Shown: positions 22,116 through 33,654, counted from the first letter of the stretch. The stretch: 64,000 nucleotides of DNA from Branchipolynoe longqiensis (GCA_030323885.1 CM059198.1:75601045-75665044), one strand, 5' to 3'. The notes: generated from the letters alone by a model not told the origin. Numbers and translations are program-made.

Positions 22116-22460
22116 ATTAAGAAATTTCTCAAGTAGACGCTGCAGTCACTCACAAGTGACAGGAAGCTCTCCATTCGACTTTTCATATATTTTAACCTAT
22201 ATTATTTAATCTATTTTGCTATTCAAAAGTAGCGGGTAGATATAATGAGGTATGTAGCAAGGTGCACTGATTATCAGTGTGTTCTTACAATGCCGTGTCG
22301 AAATGCCAAATGGCACCCGTGTAGTCTTAGCGTCGTGTTCCCTCTGTGTAGTACCCAGCAGTGACTTGCTTATAGCTACTTCCTTATTTCATTTACGTAT
22401 TATTAGTCAACACATCATATGTCTAGAAAACCAGGTTTATGGCACTGACACTAGTTGGTT

Positions 22461-22806
22461 CAGGGATGAAAGATCTCCGTGATTTCGCGGATTTCCGCGA
22501 TTTTGTTATATTTACCAATTAACGTTAAACAAAATGCTAAGGAATCTGGATGTATTTGACAACAATTGGATTCGAATCCTGTTCTTATATGACCTTAGAT
22601 GTTAGGTAGAACACAACACCCAAGTAAGAAGGAGATAGGTATGGGCGATAATATAGGCACAACAAGGATAGTTGAAACTTGACTTCCGGCATTTTCCCAC
22701 GATTCCCAGCCAGTGCTAAGGTCCGCGTTTTCGCGGAAATTCGCCGTCAGTGTAGTAATCTTGGTTTGATTTCCGCGATTTTTGTCGGACACCACTTTCA
22801 TCTCTG
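22461..22806 (+). mobile_element. CAGGG-type MITE with SINE-like centre
   Basis: CAGGGATGAAAGATCTCCGT to ACCACTTTCATCTCTG. Flanks TTGGTT / TTGTTT match at 5 of 6. The centre has GGATTCGAATCCTGTTCTTA and TATGACCTTAGATGTT. Confidence 0.77.
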
Positions 22807-22931
22807 TTGTTTTCCCCCCCCCGCTCCCTTTTTTCCCCGATTTTACTGCACACAAAATGATTATGTGTTTGGAGACGGTGGGGTGAGGGTGGTCAGAAAA
22901 GGTTAGAAAAAATGGGTCAGTTGGTTGGGTG

Positions 22932-23228
22932 GTTGTTGGAGTTTTATGTCCTGGCAACATCTAAGGTCATATCAGGATGGGTACTGACTTGTAACAGTGC
23001 GCACTCATGGCGACTTTATAGTGCTGCCTCACTGGGAAATAAGGCTGCTGGCAGCATGACCCGATATCACACTCAGTCACATTATCCTCACACTGAGCTA
23101 ACCAGTCCTTGCCCTATTCTATTAATGCAGAGTGCCAGGCTAGGAAGCGACAAATATCATTGTTATTGTTAAAGTCATTAGTTTGACTGTGCCGGGAACT
23201 GGACTCCCAACGTTCCGCACGCGAGGGT
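22932..23228 (-). mobile_element. SINE, near full length
   Basis: Starts with the inverted tail GGAGTTTTATGTCCTGGCAA; the head breaks off after CCGCACGCGAGG. Confidence 0.8.
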
Positions 23229-23516
23229 GAGGTTTTTTTTTCTTGAAGATTTATACTGCATATCATGGATAAGTCTGAATAGACTTGTTTTCACCATTAG
23301 ACAGTTTGTCGATAGAAAGCCCGAGCCTACACTTTTACCGACCCAAGGGATTTTTAACCTCCCCCACCACATAGACATGGTATGAGTGCAACCAGCCTTT
23401 GATGATGCTGTAAGTTATACACAGCGGTGGAAATCCAAAATGGCAGAGGTGGAGGCACGGGGCACAGAGAACGCCAATGTTGGTGAGGTGTGTAAATAAA
23501 AGTTTACTGCCCTTCT

Positions 23517-24273
23517 GGGGCCGTATGCACGAATCTGGGTTAGGCTTAGCCGGAGTTAAGTCACTAGCCGCGGTTAGCTACCTCAGGGTAGCTGGGGGTT
23601 GGAGAAATGTGTGGATCGGTATTCACCAATGTTTTAGCCGCTGCGGATAGCTAACCGTGAGTTTATTTATAGATTTGGGAATTCCCTCTGCGTTTGTATC
23701 CATCTATTAGGCTCAAATATATTAAATGCGATCATATTTAACAGAATTACATACGCAATAAGGGACATTTGATCAATTTAACCCTAAATTCAAAGCGATA
23801 TTAAGGCTACTGCTGCATTGGCGGCTTTATTAATGGTTATATTTTCGAATCGACGACCGTAACGTAAACAAATCGCCGCCGCCGCCGCATCGAGGTCGCT
23901 TTCCAGACTGGCGGCGGCGACGGTTTTGTTTACTTTACTTTCGTCGATTCGAAAATATATGTATTAATATCGCCGCCAATGCGGCTGTAGGCTTAATAAC
24001 GCTTCCAATTTAGGGTTAAATTGATAAAATTTCACTTATTGCGTATGTAATTCTGTTAAATATGATCGCATTCAATAGATTGAGAGCCTCACACGCACAC
24101 TAACCGCCCCGGCTAGGCGTAAAACCTGATTTGAAACTGGGGTAGCATAGCCGAGGCTACGGTCGGCGGTTAGCCCTAACTCCGATTGGTGCATACCAAA
24201 TTTTCACTTTTAGCCCTGCGGGGATACCTTAGCCGCGGTTAAGGCCCTAACTCCGATTGGTGCATACGGCCCC
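23517..24273. mobile_element. 757-bp foldback element
   Basis: GGGGCCGTATGCACGAATC left pairs with GATTGGTGCATACGGCCCC right. Large inner arms also pair, e.g. ATATTTTCGAATCGACGACC with TCGTCGATTCGAAAATATA, and TACATACGCAATAAG with CTTATTGCGTATGTA. The apex is GC-rich (CGCCGCCGCCGC). Confidence 0.8.
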
Positions 24274-24285
24274 TGGTTGCCTCTA

Positions 24286-24697
24286 CAGTAAAACCTCTCT
24301 AAATCGACCGACCATGGCACCGACTTTAAATGGTCCATTTATGGAGGTGGTCGGTTAAGGGAGTTGGACATAATTCATTCTTATTTTTTTTAAATAGCAA
24401 GTCAAACAGTTATTGTGAAAATTTACATATTTACACATTTAAATCAACATTGACACACCCTTTTTTTCATCTTTTTTTTCTTGCAAGATATAATAATAAT
24501 CGATCGCTTTAGAGAATTCAAATATCACTTTGGGGGCAAATAAAACGGTCGATATACAGAATAGGGAGGTGGTCGATTTGTAGAATATCATTACAATGGT
24601 ATTATATGGCCGATCGTTTGGAACCCAAATAAAACGGTCGATATAGGGGGTGGGCGATCTGTGGAGGTGGTCGGTTAGAGGTTTTTTTTTTTTACTG
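24286..24697 (+). mobile_element. pogo/Tigger-like MITE, 412 bp, TA TSD
   Basis: CAGTAAAACCTCTCTAAATC left; the right end ends TTTTACTG after a T-tract. TA flanks both sides. GGTCGATATA repeats lie near the right half. Confidence 0.78.
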
Positions 24698-25030
24698 TAT
24701 TATTACCACTACTCGTCAAGCTAGCAACAATCCCCCATGTTTCCATCTGCCCTGACTAAATCTTAGTAGGTCACTTAGCCGAACCTTTAAGTAATTTTGT
24801 TTTTGTGTAAGATACAAATTCTGTCTTATATAGTAATGTGTGTTGGAATTTAATGGTTGCAAGCGCTCGCCTAAACTGGTCCGGAGTATGTGTGTAATAG
24901 TAGGGAAACAATGTGTGTAATAGTAGGAAAACAATATGCATTTAATTCATTCTCTTTGGGCGATAAAAGGGTTAGGTAGGAGGAGGGTGGTTGTTATTTT
25001 TAACCTAAGTGACCCCGCCCTAAATAGGCT

Positions 25031-25205
25031 AATATCGCCCCCCCCCCCCCCGAATCTCCTGCCCCCCTGCCCCCTCCCCCCCCCCCCCGTCCCCAAATAC
25101 CACCAAGAAAACTCACTGAAATAAAACGCACACACCAACACACACACACACACACATACACAGACACACACACATACACAGACACAGACACACACACCCC
25201 ACACC
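25031..25205. repeat. C-tracts and (CA)n
   Basis: Two C-runs (25041, 25079) and ACACAC/ACACAG repeats. Confidence 0.85.
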
Positions 25206-25585
25206 GCACTGTCATTGAACCCCGAGTAGTTAAAAACCCACTAGAATACCGTGACAGGGGTCTACATGGTTTTGTTGCCGAGGCAAATCAACCACACCGG
25301 GCAACCCTCAACTCCCCACATTAAGTGAAGTCGACATGCTGGCAGTGAACTAGAGCACGCAACATCACTAACACTTCGACGTCAGGTTGTCCACAAACCA
25401 GGTGGGTGACGTGTTAGTAACGTGTGCACTCGAAGCTGTGATTTGTTTGTGAGGTGGTGTCAGGATGCCAGGGATGTTAAAGTTGCAGTCTGATAAAAGC
25501 ATCAGATTTTAGTCAGCAAAGCACTTATCTAGATTTGAACCTACATGCCCAATTTAGATAGTAGTGAACTTATTAAACATGTTAT

Positions 25586-25854
25586 TTGGTAGATCGTGGG
25601 ATTCGAACCCTGGTCGGGTCAAACCAATTACTTTAAAATGTATAGTTGTCGCTTCCTAGCCTGGCGCTCGCCATTATTAGAATGGGGCAAGGGCTGGTTG
25701 GCAAAGTGTCAGGATAATATGCCTGAGTGGGATTATCAGGTCATGGTGCTGGGTCTTGGTCTCCCAGTGGGGCAGCATTATAAAATTGTCAAGAGTGTGC
25801 ACTGTCACAAGTCGATACCCGTCCTGATATGACCTTCGATGTTGCCAGGATGCC
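25586..25854 (+). mobile_element. SINE dimer, first monomer
   Basis: Lacks the A-box half of the head. Ends CAGGATGCC, where it joins the second monomer. Confidence 0.75.
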
Positions 25855-26163
25855 AAATCGGTAGAGCGCAGGCTTCTTGTGTGTTAGGTCGGAAGTTCAA
25901 ATCCAGACAAAGCTAAACCAGTGACTTACAAAATTGATACTTGTAGTTTCTTAGCCTGGTGATCGACATCACTAGGATAGGGAAAGGACTGGTTATCTCA
26001 GTATCAGGATAATGTGACTGTGTGAGATATCGGGTCATCTTGCCAACAATCTGGTCTTCCAGTGGGGCAGCACTATTAAGGTGCCATGAGTGCGCACTGT
26101 CACAAGTCGGTGCCTGCCTGGTATGACGTTGATTTTGATAGGACGTAAAATCACAAACCAAGC
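25855..26163 (+). mobile_element. SINE dimer, second monomer
   Basis: Starts AAATCGGTAGAGCGCAGG directly after the first copy's tail and ends GGACGTAAAATCACAAACC. Confidence 0.78.
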
Positions 26164-26276
26164 CAAACATTTTCTATTTGACAAAAGGTTGTGCATCCCA
26201 TAGGTGTATGGGCACCACTCTGTCGATAGTTGCCTATTTTGTCCAACAACACGTCATATGTTTATGGTTTATTATG

Positions 26277-26563
26277 CAGGGATGAAAGATCTCCGTGATT
26301 TCGCGGATTTCCGGAATTTTTCAATCCCGCAGCACCATCCCTGTATACTAGTACTAATAAATGCTCCAAATGCCGCAGCACTATCACTAGGATCAGCGTA
26401 TACTACTAATACATGCTTCAAACGGCGCAGCACAATCAGCGTATACCAATATATATATATGAAACCCAACTTCCGGTAATTTTCCGCGATTCCCTAACAA
26501 TGCTAAACCTATGGGAGAATATCCGCATTTCCACCTTTTCCCCTGGAGACCACTTTCATCCCT
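26277..26563 (+). mobile_element. CAGGG-type MITE, CGCAGCAC-repeat subtype
   Basis: CAGGGATGAAAGATCTCCGT to CCACTTTCATCCCT. Shares the GCAGCACTATCA unit array with 21809-22115. Confidence 0.75.
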
Positions 26564-26821
26564 TAACGATAGATTCCTCCCTAAATCATTTAGACTCATG
26601 CTTTTGAGGCATTTATTTATATATGCATGTGCATATATGTATATAAATATAAATCCTCTGAGCGAGTGAAGCCCCGCCCAGGAGGCAGAGAGGCGCATGC
26701 TGGTACCCACCCCCACCCCAGATACGGGGGTGGGGGTGGGGAGTGCACGACACTACAGAGCTTATTGCATGCGATAAAGGGTTTATCACTGTTCATATAT
26801 GTATATATACATTTTATTTGA

Positions 26822-26959
26822 TTAAAGCTGCCTGCAAAAGTATTGAAGTGCTGCTGGCTTTTGCAAGTTACCAGTGGCACTCTCTCGGGGAGCAAATAGA
26901 GGTCTCACACCGGCAAGAACATGTCCAGACAGACGCAAAACTATTTGTCCCTGGACAAC
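26822..26959 (-). repeat. Repeat X, copy 3, fused to a LINE fragment
   Basis: Matches copies 1 and 2 up to CTATTTGTCCCTG. It then switches without a gap to + strand LINE RT sequence at 26960. Confidence 0.7.
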
Positions 26960-27325
26960 ATGCCTCGATGAGATTCCAACCATGGATGAGATGGCTAAAG
27001 CAATCGCCAGCCTGAAAGATGCAAAGCACCTGGGGGTGATGGAATTCCTTCTGAAATATGGAAGCACGGAGGAGACAATCTGTTCAACAGACTGCACCAA
27101 CTAATCACCAATGCCTGGGAGGAAGGTTCTGTACCCCAAGCATGGAAGGATGCCAGCATTGTAACCATCTACAAGAAAGGTGATCAAACAGACTGTGGGA
27201 ACTATAGAGGAATCTCTCTTCTTTCCATAGCAGGCAGGATCTTTGCCAGGATCCTCCTCAACAGACTATCTATTCATATAACACCTGATGTAGTTCCGGA
27301 GACACAGTGTGGCTTCCGAGGTAAC
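26960..27325 (+). mobile_element. LINE reverse transcriptase N-terminal fragment
   Basis: Across frames it reads PTMDEMAKAIASLKDAK, then LFNRLHQLITNAWEEGSVPQ, then WKDASIVTIYKKGD, NYRGISLLSIAGRIFARIL and ETQCGFRGNR, the standard start of a non-LTR RT. It stops abruptly at a purine-rich repeat. A frameshift occurs near 27065-27080. The family differs from the 14165 LINE. Confidence 0.85.
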
Positions 27326-27495
27326 CGGAGAAGAGGAGAGAGTGGAGGGGTGGAGAGAAGAGGAGAGTGGAGAAGCGAAGAGGAGAGAGGAGGAGGAGAG
27401 AAGATGGTGAGGGGAGGGGTAGGGGGAAAGGAGAGGGTGAGTGGAGAGGAGGAGATGGGAGAGGAAATGAGGGGAGGTGAGAGGAGAGGGGAGTT
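27326..27495. repeat. (GGAGA)n purine tract
   Basis: GAGAGGAGAGG-type sequence that replaces the rest of the LINE RT. Confidence 0.9.
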
Positions 27496-27872
27496 AAGTT
27501 CAAGAAGCGATAGCAGCTCTCTCTGCTGAAAGACACGTAGTAAATGCAATCTGTCTAGGAGTAAACAGAATAATTATAAATGCGCCGTCGTGAGAAGGTG
27601 GGAGGCGGCGCTGGTTGCCTGCTGGTTGCCTGCTGGTTGCCTGCTCGTGGCGCCTGTGTTGTGCTTGGCGTGTATACTGGACGACTGCATATTGCGGGGG
27701 TGTCAATTTGTGTGGGTGTGTATTATTAGTGTGCTCACATAGGTTTAGTCGGCGCGCCAATGCCTGGGTCCTGCTCCACCCCACCCCCCCTCCCCCCACC
27801 CCCGCCCCCCGCCACCATGGTACTGCGCCGCGGGAAAACACTGACTTATTTTGTACACGTGGGATACTTGTG
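27496..27872. other. Unassigned, partly GC-rich
   Basis: CTGGTTGCCTG occurs three times at 27610-27645. No gene seen. Confidence 0.4.
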
Positions 27873-28664
27873 CAGGGATGAAAGATCTCCACGATTTCGC
27901 GGATTTCTGCAATTTTGTTATGCTCATCAATTAACGTTCACAAAATGCCAAAATGTATGATAGCAATTGGTCAGTCCGAATCCTGTTTTTATATGACCAT
28001 AGTTCGTATGTGTCCTGGAAAACCTGGAAAGCCCTGGAATTTGATAATCGCCTGGAAAGTCCTGGAATTTGTCTAATGATCCTTGAAAGTCCTGGAAAAT
28101 GGAAAAATAATGACCATATCTTTTTTTAAAGCTTATTTTCGCCGACATAGCCAAACTTCAATCAGTGATGTTATGTTGGGGTTTGTTATCCTGCCTATTG
28201 ATTAACATTTTTTTTTAAACTATTCATAGTCATTGTTATTTCTCATGCTTATTCACAATTCACTTCTTACCAAGTGAATTGACTATGAATACAGCTGTGT
28301 TTCGGGGCACTTTAATTTAATAAACGTCTTTAAAACGTCCTGTAATTTTGCACTGAAAATCCTGGAAAGTCCAGGGATTTTATGTCAAAATGGGTGTGAA
28401 CCCTATATGACCTTAGATGTTGATAGAACATAAAAACCCAGACAAGAAAGAGTTTGGCATTGGTGATAACACACGAATAAGGACAGTTGAAACCTGACTT
28501 CCTGCATTTCCTCCCACAATTCCCTGACAGTTCTAATCCTATGCGGAAATATCTGCGTTTTCGCAGAAATTTCCTGTTGGTTCTTCCGGAACCCGCTAGG
28601 TGGCGTTACGGTCTCAGCCCCTGATGTCGGTGTTTTTTTTTGCCGGAGACCAGTTTCATCGCTG
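27873..28664 (+). mobile_element. CAGGG-type MITE, 6-bp TSD, with nested hAT-like element
   Basis: CTTGTG is duplicated at 27867-27872 and 28665-28670. The SINE-like centre is broken by the element at 27999-28404. Confidence 0.78.
27999..28404 (+). mobile_element. hAT-like MITE nested in a MITE, perfect 8-bp TSD
   Basis: ATATGACC flanks both sides (27991-27998, 28405-28412). Termini TAGTTC / GAACCCT are weakly inverted. Repeated CCTGGAAAGTCCTGGAATTT-type motifs lie at both ends. Confidence 0.75.
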
Positions 28665-28929
28665 CTTGTGTGTAATATGGGGTTGGTGGGGGGCGGGGGG
28701 GGGGGGGAGTATTGTGTGTGAGGCTTTATGACAACGAATGCACGCTTCTATTTTAATACAATTTTGTTCTTTCTTCAACTACTTTGGTGAAATTAAAATG
28801 GGCGTTGGCAGCGAGTGGTACGTTTAATTATCATCAATGTATTAGTTGAAAATGGAGAGTTTTGCATTGTAAAATGTAACGATGTGGCGAGTTTTAAATG
28901 TGCATTCATTACGTACTAACGTAGTGTTC

Positions 28930-29267
28930 AAGGAGGAAAGATCTCCGCGATTTTTTTATATTGACTTTAATCTGATTAACGTTAAACAAAATGCCAAGGA
29001 ATCTGGATGTATATGACAACAATTGGGTTTGAATTCTGATCTTAGATGTTGGTAGAACAGAAAACCCAAGCATGAATCTGTTGGATATGGGTGATAATAT
29101 AGGCACAACAAGGATAGTTTAAATCTGACTCCCGGCATTTTCCCGCGATTCCCTGACAGTGGTAATCCTATGGGGGGGAAATCTGTGTTTTCGGGGGAAA
29201 TTCGACATCCATGTAATAATCTCGGCTTGATTTCCGCGATTTTTGCTGGAGACCACTTTCATCCCTG
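28930..29267 (+). mobile_element. CAGGG-type MITE
   Basis: Left end mutated (AAGGAGGAAAGATCTCCGCG), right end GAGACCACTTTCATCCCTG. It carries the SINE-like CTTAGATGTTGGTAGAACAG segment. Confidence 0.73.
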
Positions 29268-29584
29268 TTCATGATCCTGGGTTGCAGGCTGTGGTGTCCA
29301 CTAAGCTGGTGTTATTAGCTACTCCAGCAGCCCTGAGACAGAGCTGCTGGGAAAAACCATTAGAAAAAAGTGTCAGAAGGCTGGGAAAAGAAAATGCGCA
29401 AATCAATTCTTAATCTAAGAAGCAAAATATATACTCCACCTCTTCATATTTACATGCTAATTTTGAATTGAAGAATATAATACAACATGTGGTTTAATAG
29501 CCTTTAAAAATCAAATTGACAGCATTCTGCGGCCGCCATCTTGTTTGCATACTCTGCGATTTGACCACCTTTACTCCAAAATAA

Positions 29585-30048
29585 GCTGTGTTTACACGGG
29601 CAATTGTGAAGCGAATTAGGCAAATCGATTTATATGAAGCGATGTAGTGGCGCCGGGAACCAGCAGCCTTAGTGGTCCGCCTGTAGCCGGCGAGCACTGC
29701 TATTTGTTTAGTTTGGAATTTATGGTTAATTTAATTAAATTTCATTATTTGAGTATGTAATTCTGTTAAATATGATCGCATTCAATAGATTTCGGCCTAA
29801 TCGGTCCCTAACACTGCCGGGCACCAGCGATAGTTACAGCTGAGCCTGTAGCCGGCGAGCACTGCTATTTTACACTATCGCCGCCCGGGAACCAGCTGAA
29901 TCGCTTCAAATAAACCACCTCGCGACCAGGTATTCATGAAGCGAATCAGACCTAATCCGCTTCAGTGGCGCGTTTACACGGCGAATGTGAGGCGAACTAG
30001 GCAAGGCGATTTATATGAAGCGATTTAACTCTCCCGTGTAAACATGGC
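29585..30048 (+). mobile_element. Harbinger-like MITE, 464 bp
   Basis: GCTGTGTTTACACGGGC and CCCGTGTAAACATGGC ends, flanks TAA/TAT. It contains TGTAGCCGGCGAGCACTGCT twice. A 38-bp piece (GTATGTAATTCTGTTAAATA...) is shared with the 23517 foldback. Confidence 0.65.
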
Positions 30049-30589
30049 TATAGATGAATACTGTGCATTGGAACCCTACCCTCAACAGTTAATTCCTATT
30101 TAAAGCGGGTTAGCTCGATTCAGACATAGTTCTCATTCACCCCCTTCTCTGGGTAGGGATGAAGACCATCCCATCAGGTCAATATTTAGTTGTTTTAAAA
30201 TTTATTTTTTACATTTAAAAAACCGCTAGATCAGGTGTTATTCAATTTTTTAATTAATTTTTTTTAATTAAAAAAAACCCCACAATTCGATCGTGGAGAC
30301 TATTTTGCAAGTATTAATAAGATTGTGAACATCAAGATATTTTAGAAAGTTAAAAAAAAAAACCCACTAGATCTATTTTAGACATTTAAAAAAACCATCA
30401 ATCGTTTTCTGGGTATGCAGGGTTTCAGTTGTTCGCATAAGACCCTGCACTTTTTTCATTTATATTACAAAACTGTCCTGCATTGTGAACCTACGACTTT
30501 TCATGGCTAATCATCAACATTCCTAGCGTTTTTAGGGCAAATGTCGGTCAGTTACTAGAGTGTAACTGATTTGACACAATTCATCTTTA

Positions 30590-31033
30590 GCCCTGTTCAC
30601 ACGGGGCAGTTAATTCGACTCATATAAATCGCCTTGCCTACTTCGGCTCATATTTGGCGTGTGAACGCGCGGCTGAGGCGGTTTAGGGCTGATTCGAATC
30701 ATATTATTCAGATTTTATAAACCACTTGTGTAGGTGGTTTATATGAACCGAATTTTATGATTCGACTTATATCGCCTGTGTGAACGCAAGTGGATTTTAT
30801 GAGGCGACTTATGACATCACACGCATGCGCACTATCTGTTCCGCCATTGTTGTTGGTCCAAACGGTCATGCGCAGATATCCACTTCCGCCTTAAACCAAC
30901 TCAAGCACTGCCCGTGTGAACGCGACACACTTTCAAACACTTTCAAACTCGGTCCGTGTGAACGGGCCTCTAAATCGATTCATATTATTCGCCTTGCCTA
31001 AATCGCTTTAAACTTTTCCCGTGTGAATACGGC
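30590..31033 (+). mobile_element. Harbinger-like MITE, 444 bp, TTA TSD
   Basis: GCCCTGTTCACACGGG left and CCCGTGTGAATACGGC right, flanked by TTA (30587-30589, 31034-31036). GTGTGAACG recurs inside. Confidence 0.75.
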
Positions 31034-31489
31034 TTATGACTTCAACTGTAGCGCCAAGGTTGTTGGCTGCCTTCTAGTTCTACACTAGTATCGTCTGCCC
31101 CCTAGACCGCCCCTCCGCACAGGGATGTTTATCATAACCACGAACCACACACCTGGTCCGCCTCACATACACCCAGGGTGTGTGTGTGGGGGTGGGGGGG
31201 GGGGTACATCTAAGCGGAGTGTTTTCAATGTCGTCTGCTGGGCGAACTACTCATCCCATGTCGTCTGCTGCACCCCTCCCCCCCCCCCTTCCTTCCCCAC
31301 CCTTAGGTACCGGAGACGTCGGCCACAATCACTGATATATTATTCACAAAAGCATCAACCTGTCGTGGTTTCAATGTCGTCTGCTACTGCATGTGCTCCA
31401 CCTTGCCCCCCCCCCCCCCCTCCCCCCACCCCGAGCTTATCTTATCCACCTCTTATACCGTGATACTCATTGGTAACTGGTTATCACAG

Positions 31490-31850
31490 GACAGGCTGTT
31501 CCCATGCGGAAGGTTGGGAGTTCAAATCCCAACCAGATGAAACCAGTGACTCATCAAATTGATACTTGTCGCTACCTATTCCCGGTCGAGTTAAGCCAAT
31601 AACTTATCAAATTGATACTTGTCGCTACCTAGCCTGGCGCTCAGCATTAATAGGACAGGGCAAGGACTGGTTAGCACAGTATCAAGATAATGGGACTATG
31701 TGGGATATCGGGGTCATGGTGCTGGTGGTCTGGTCTCCCAGTGGGGCAGCACTATAATACATCGCCATGAGTGTGCACTGACTGTGACAAGTCGGTACCC
31801 TTCCTGATATGACCTTAGATGTTGCTAGGACTTAAAAACAAACAAACAAA
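31490..31850 (+). mobile_element. SINE with duplicated promoter-proximal segment
   Basis: AAATTGATACTTGTCGCTAC occurs twice (31557 and 31608), because about 51 bp covering the end of the tRNA-related part is repeated. The rest of body and tail are normal. Confidence 0.75.
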
Positions 31851-32214
31851 GGTTATATGCTGTAGTGGGGACCGTTTGTCTGGTGTACATCACGTGGTGC
31901 TGCTGGGTGAGGCTGTCTGCCTCTTGTTTACTCGTATCGAGCACAATGTCGCCCGCTGCTCTTTGGTTGCCTGCCGCAGTGACACGTGCACGTGGTTGGT
32001 CCTGGTCGCCCCGCCCCCTTCTCACACCATGTTTGTCAACACGCACGTTGCTACAGTATCCCCCCCCCCCCCCCCCCCCCCCCCACACACACACACTTCT
32101 GCACACACATATGCTGTCATGTATTGCTGATGTCAGCATGACGCCTGTTGACAGTGACAGTGCTACACTCAGCCCCAGTCGTGCATGTGCGTAGAACACT
32201 TGAGTGCTGAGTGT

Positions 32215-32350
32215 TGGCTCCCCTCCCGGCTCCTCCCGGCATCCACCACCTCACTCACGGCGGCGCCATTGACGACAGCGCCGGCTGGTGAGAAGCCGCC
32301 GTACTAACCGGCAGCCACTACTACCCGGGTTGAGCGCTGTGGGATCGGGC
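32215..32350 (+). promoter_or_regulatory. CpG-rich patch with a possible 5' UTR exon donor
   Basis: This stretch contains CGGCGGCGCCATTG and GCCGGCTG followed by GTGAGA (a good donor at about 32288), and stands out from AT-rich surroundings. It could be an untranslated first exon of the downstream PTP4A gene. That link is inference; no transcript evidence is available. Confidence 0.25.
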
Positions 32351-33455
32351 GAAATAGAGGGGTGACACTCGTCGGAGAGTGTTTATATATATCACATGTA
32401 TACTTATTTAATTTGTTTATATCTATAATTACAGACTCTTATGTAGTAGTTGCTATTCAATGTAATTCTATGTTGTTATATTGTTGCTCTCATACCCTGG
32501 AGGGGTCGACAGAATCTAAATACAATCATTGCCATTGGATTGCGGCGATTGATTGCCACACAGGCGACACCATTCAACAGACTGTGACAACAGACGTCGA
32601 TGGTGGGAGGGGGAGACGGGAGACAGGAGTGGTAGCCCAGAAAGGAAATTCCGTTGGAATCTAAATGAGTCATCTCTATGTGTGAAGTAAACGCACATGA
32701 TCATGATGAAATCGGAGGCACGGCCTGTGGGTGTTTACCAGTTTCGGACTGGTGCCATGGCCACACGCCCAGACTGCCGCCTGGTCCCCGACCTTCTCTC
32801 ACGCTGCGCGCTGTGTGTGGCTTGGGGGACACTTGAAAGGACATTCCCCAGTGTACCAGTGTACCAGCGCCTGGACTGGTCTCAACCAGCCACTTCTGGA
32901 ATGTGGAGTATAATGGTACTAGCGAGGCTGGAGTTTAATTGATAGTGGCAATTTTGGGAGATCGGTCACATATCTAGGGGTAAGTTGTTCGTGATGGTGA
33001 AGTACCACCAAGTGGCAAATATATTTGTGTGTATCAATAGAATAGTTGATAAAACATGGTCCTAACGTGGTTAATAACAATTGGGGTAATAATCACTCAG
33101 TGTGGTTTATTTATACTGAGGTAGGAATGTACAGCACTTTGTGGCTACATAAGGTTAATTTCTGTGATTTATGAATGAGGGTGCCTTTGTAGAGAAGCGG
33201 AATTTACGTGGTTTGTCCGCTAGGAGGAGCTATACTGGGTGTGGACTAAGCCCAATGGTAGTCTTAAAAAGCACCTTATTTAACTATAGACGAACACACC
33301 TGTGGGGGATCAAAATAATGTACAAAATAACTTAGCAGCTAAATTTGGTATAAAGAAAAGGTGTAGCCTGATTGTAAAGCAGTGAATGATTTGTTATGAA
33401 TGTATTTTCATTTCCACTTTGTAGTGGTGTGTATATATGAGTGCGGTGAATGACT
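32351..33455. other. Unassigned sequence upstream of PTP4A
   Basis: Mixed composition with a GC-rich part at 32700-32860. No exon could be supported. Confidence 0.35.
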
Positions 33456-33590
33456 GACCCTAAAACACTAAGACGGCTCACTCCCCATCTCTCCCATGGT
33501 AATGTCAATTTTGCAGTGCCATCTTGTGGTGGGTTTGATCAGCAGGGCTGCTGGCTGGTGTTTCACATGTAAACACATACAAGGTGAGAG
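33456..33590 (+). mobile_element. Left half of the 7968-type TIR element
   Basis: GACCCTAAAACACTAAGACG, GTGCCATCTTGTGGTGGGTT and TTTCACATGTAAACACATAC match 7971-8090. The right arm is missing. Confidence 0.72.
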
Positions 33591-33654
33591 GGTGAGTTTA
33601 AAATTTAAAAAAGAGAGCTTGCCTGTCATTTGGATTTGGCCGATGTTGCGCTGA

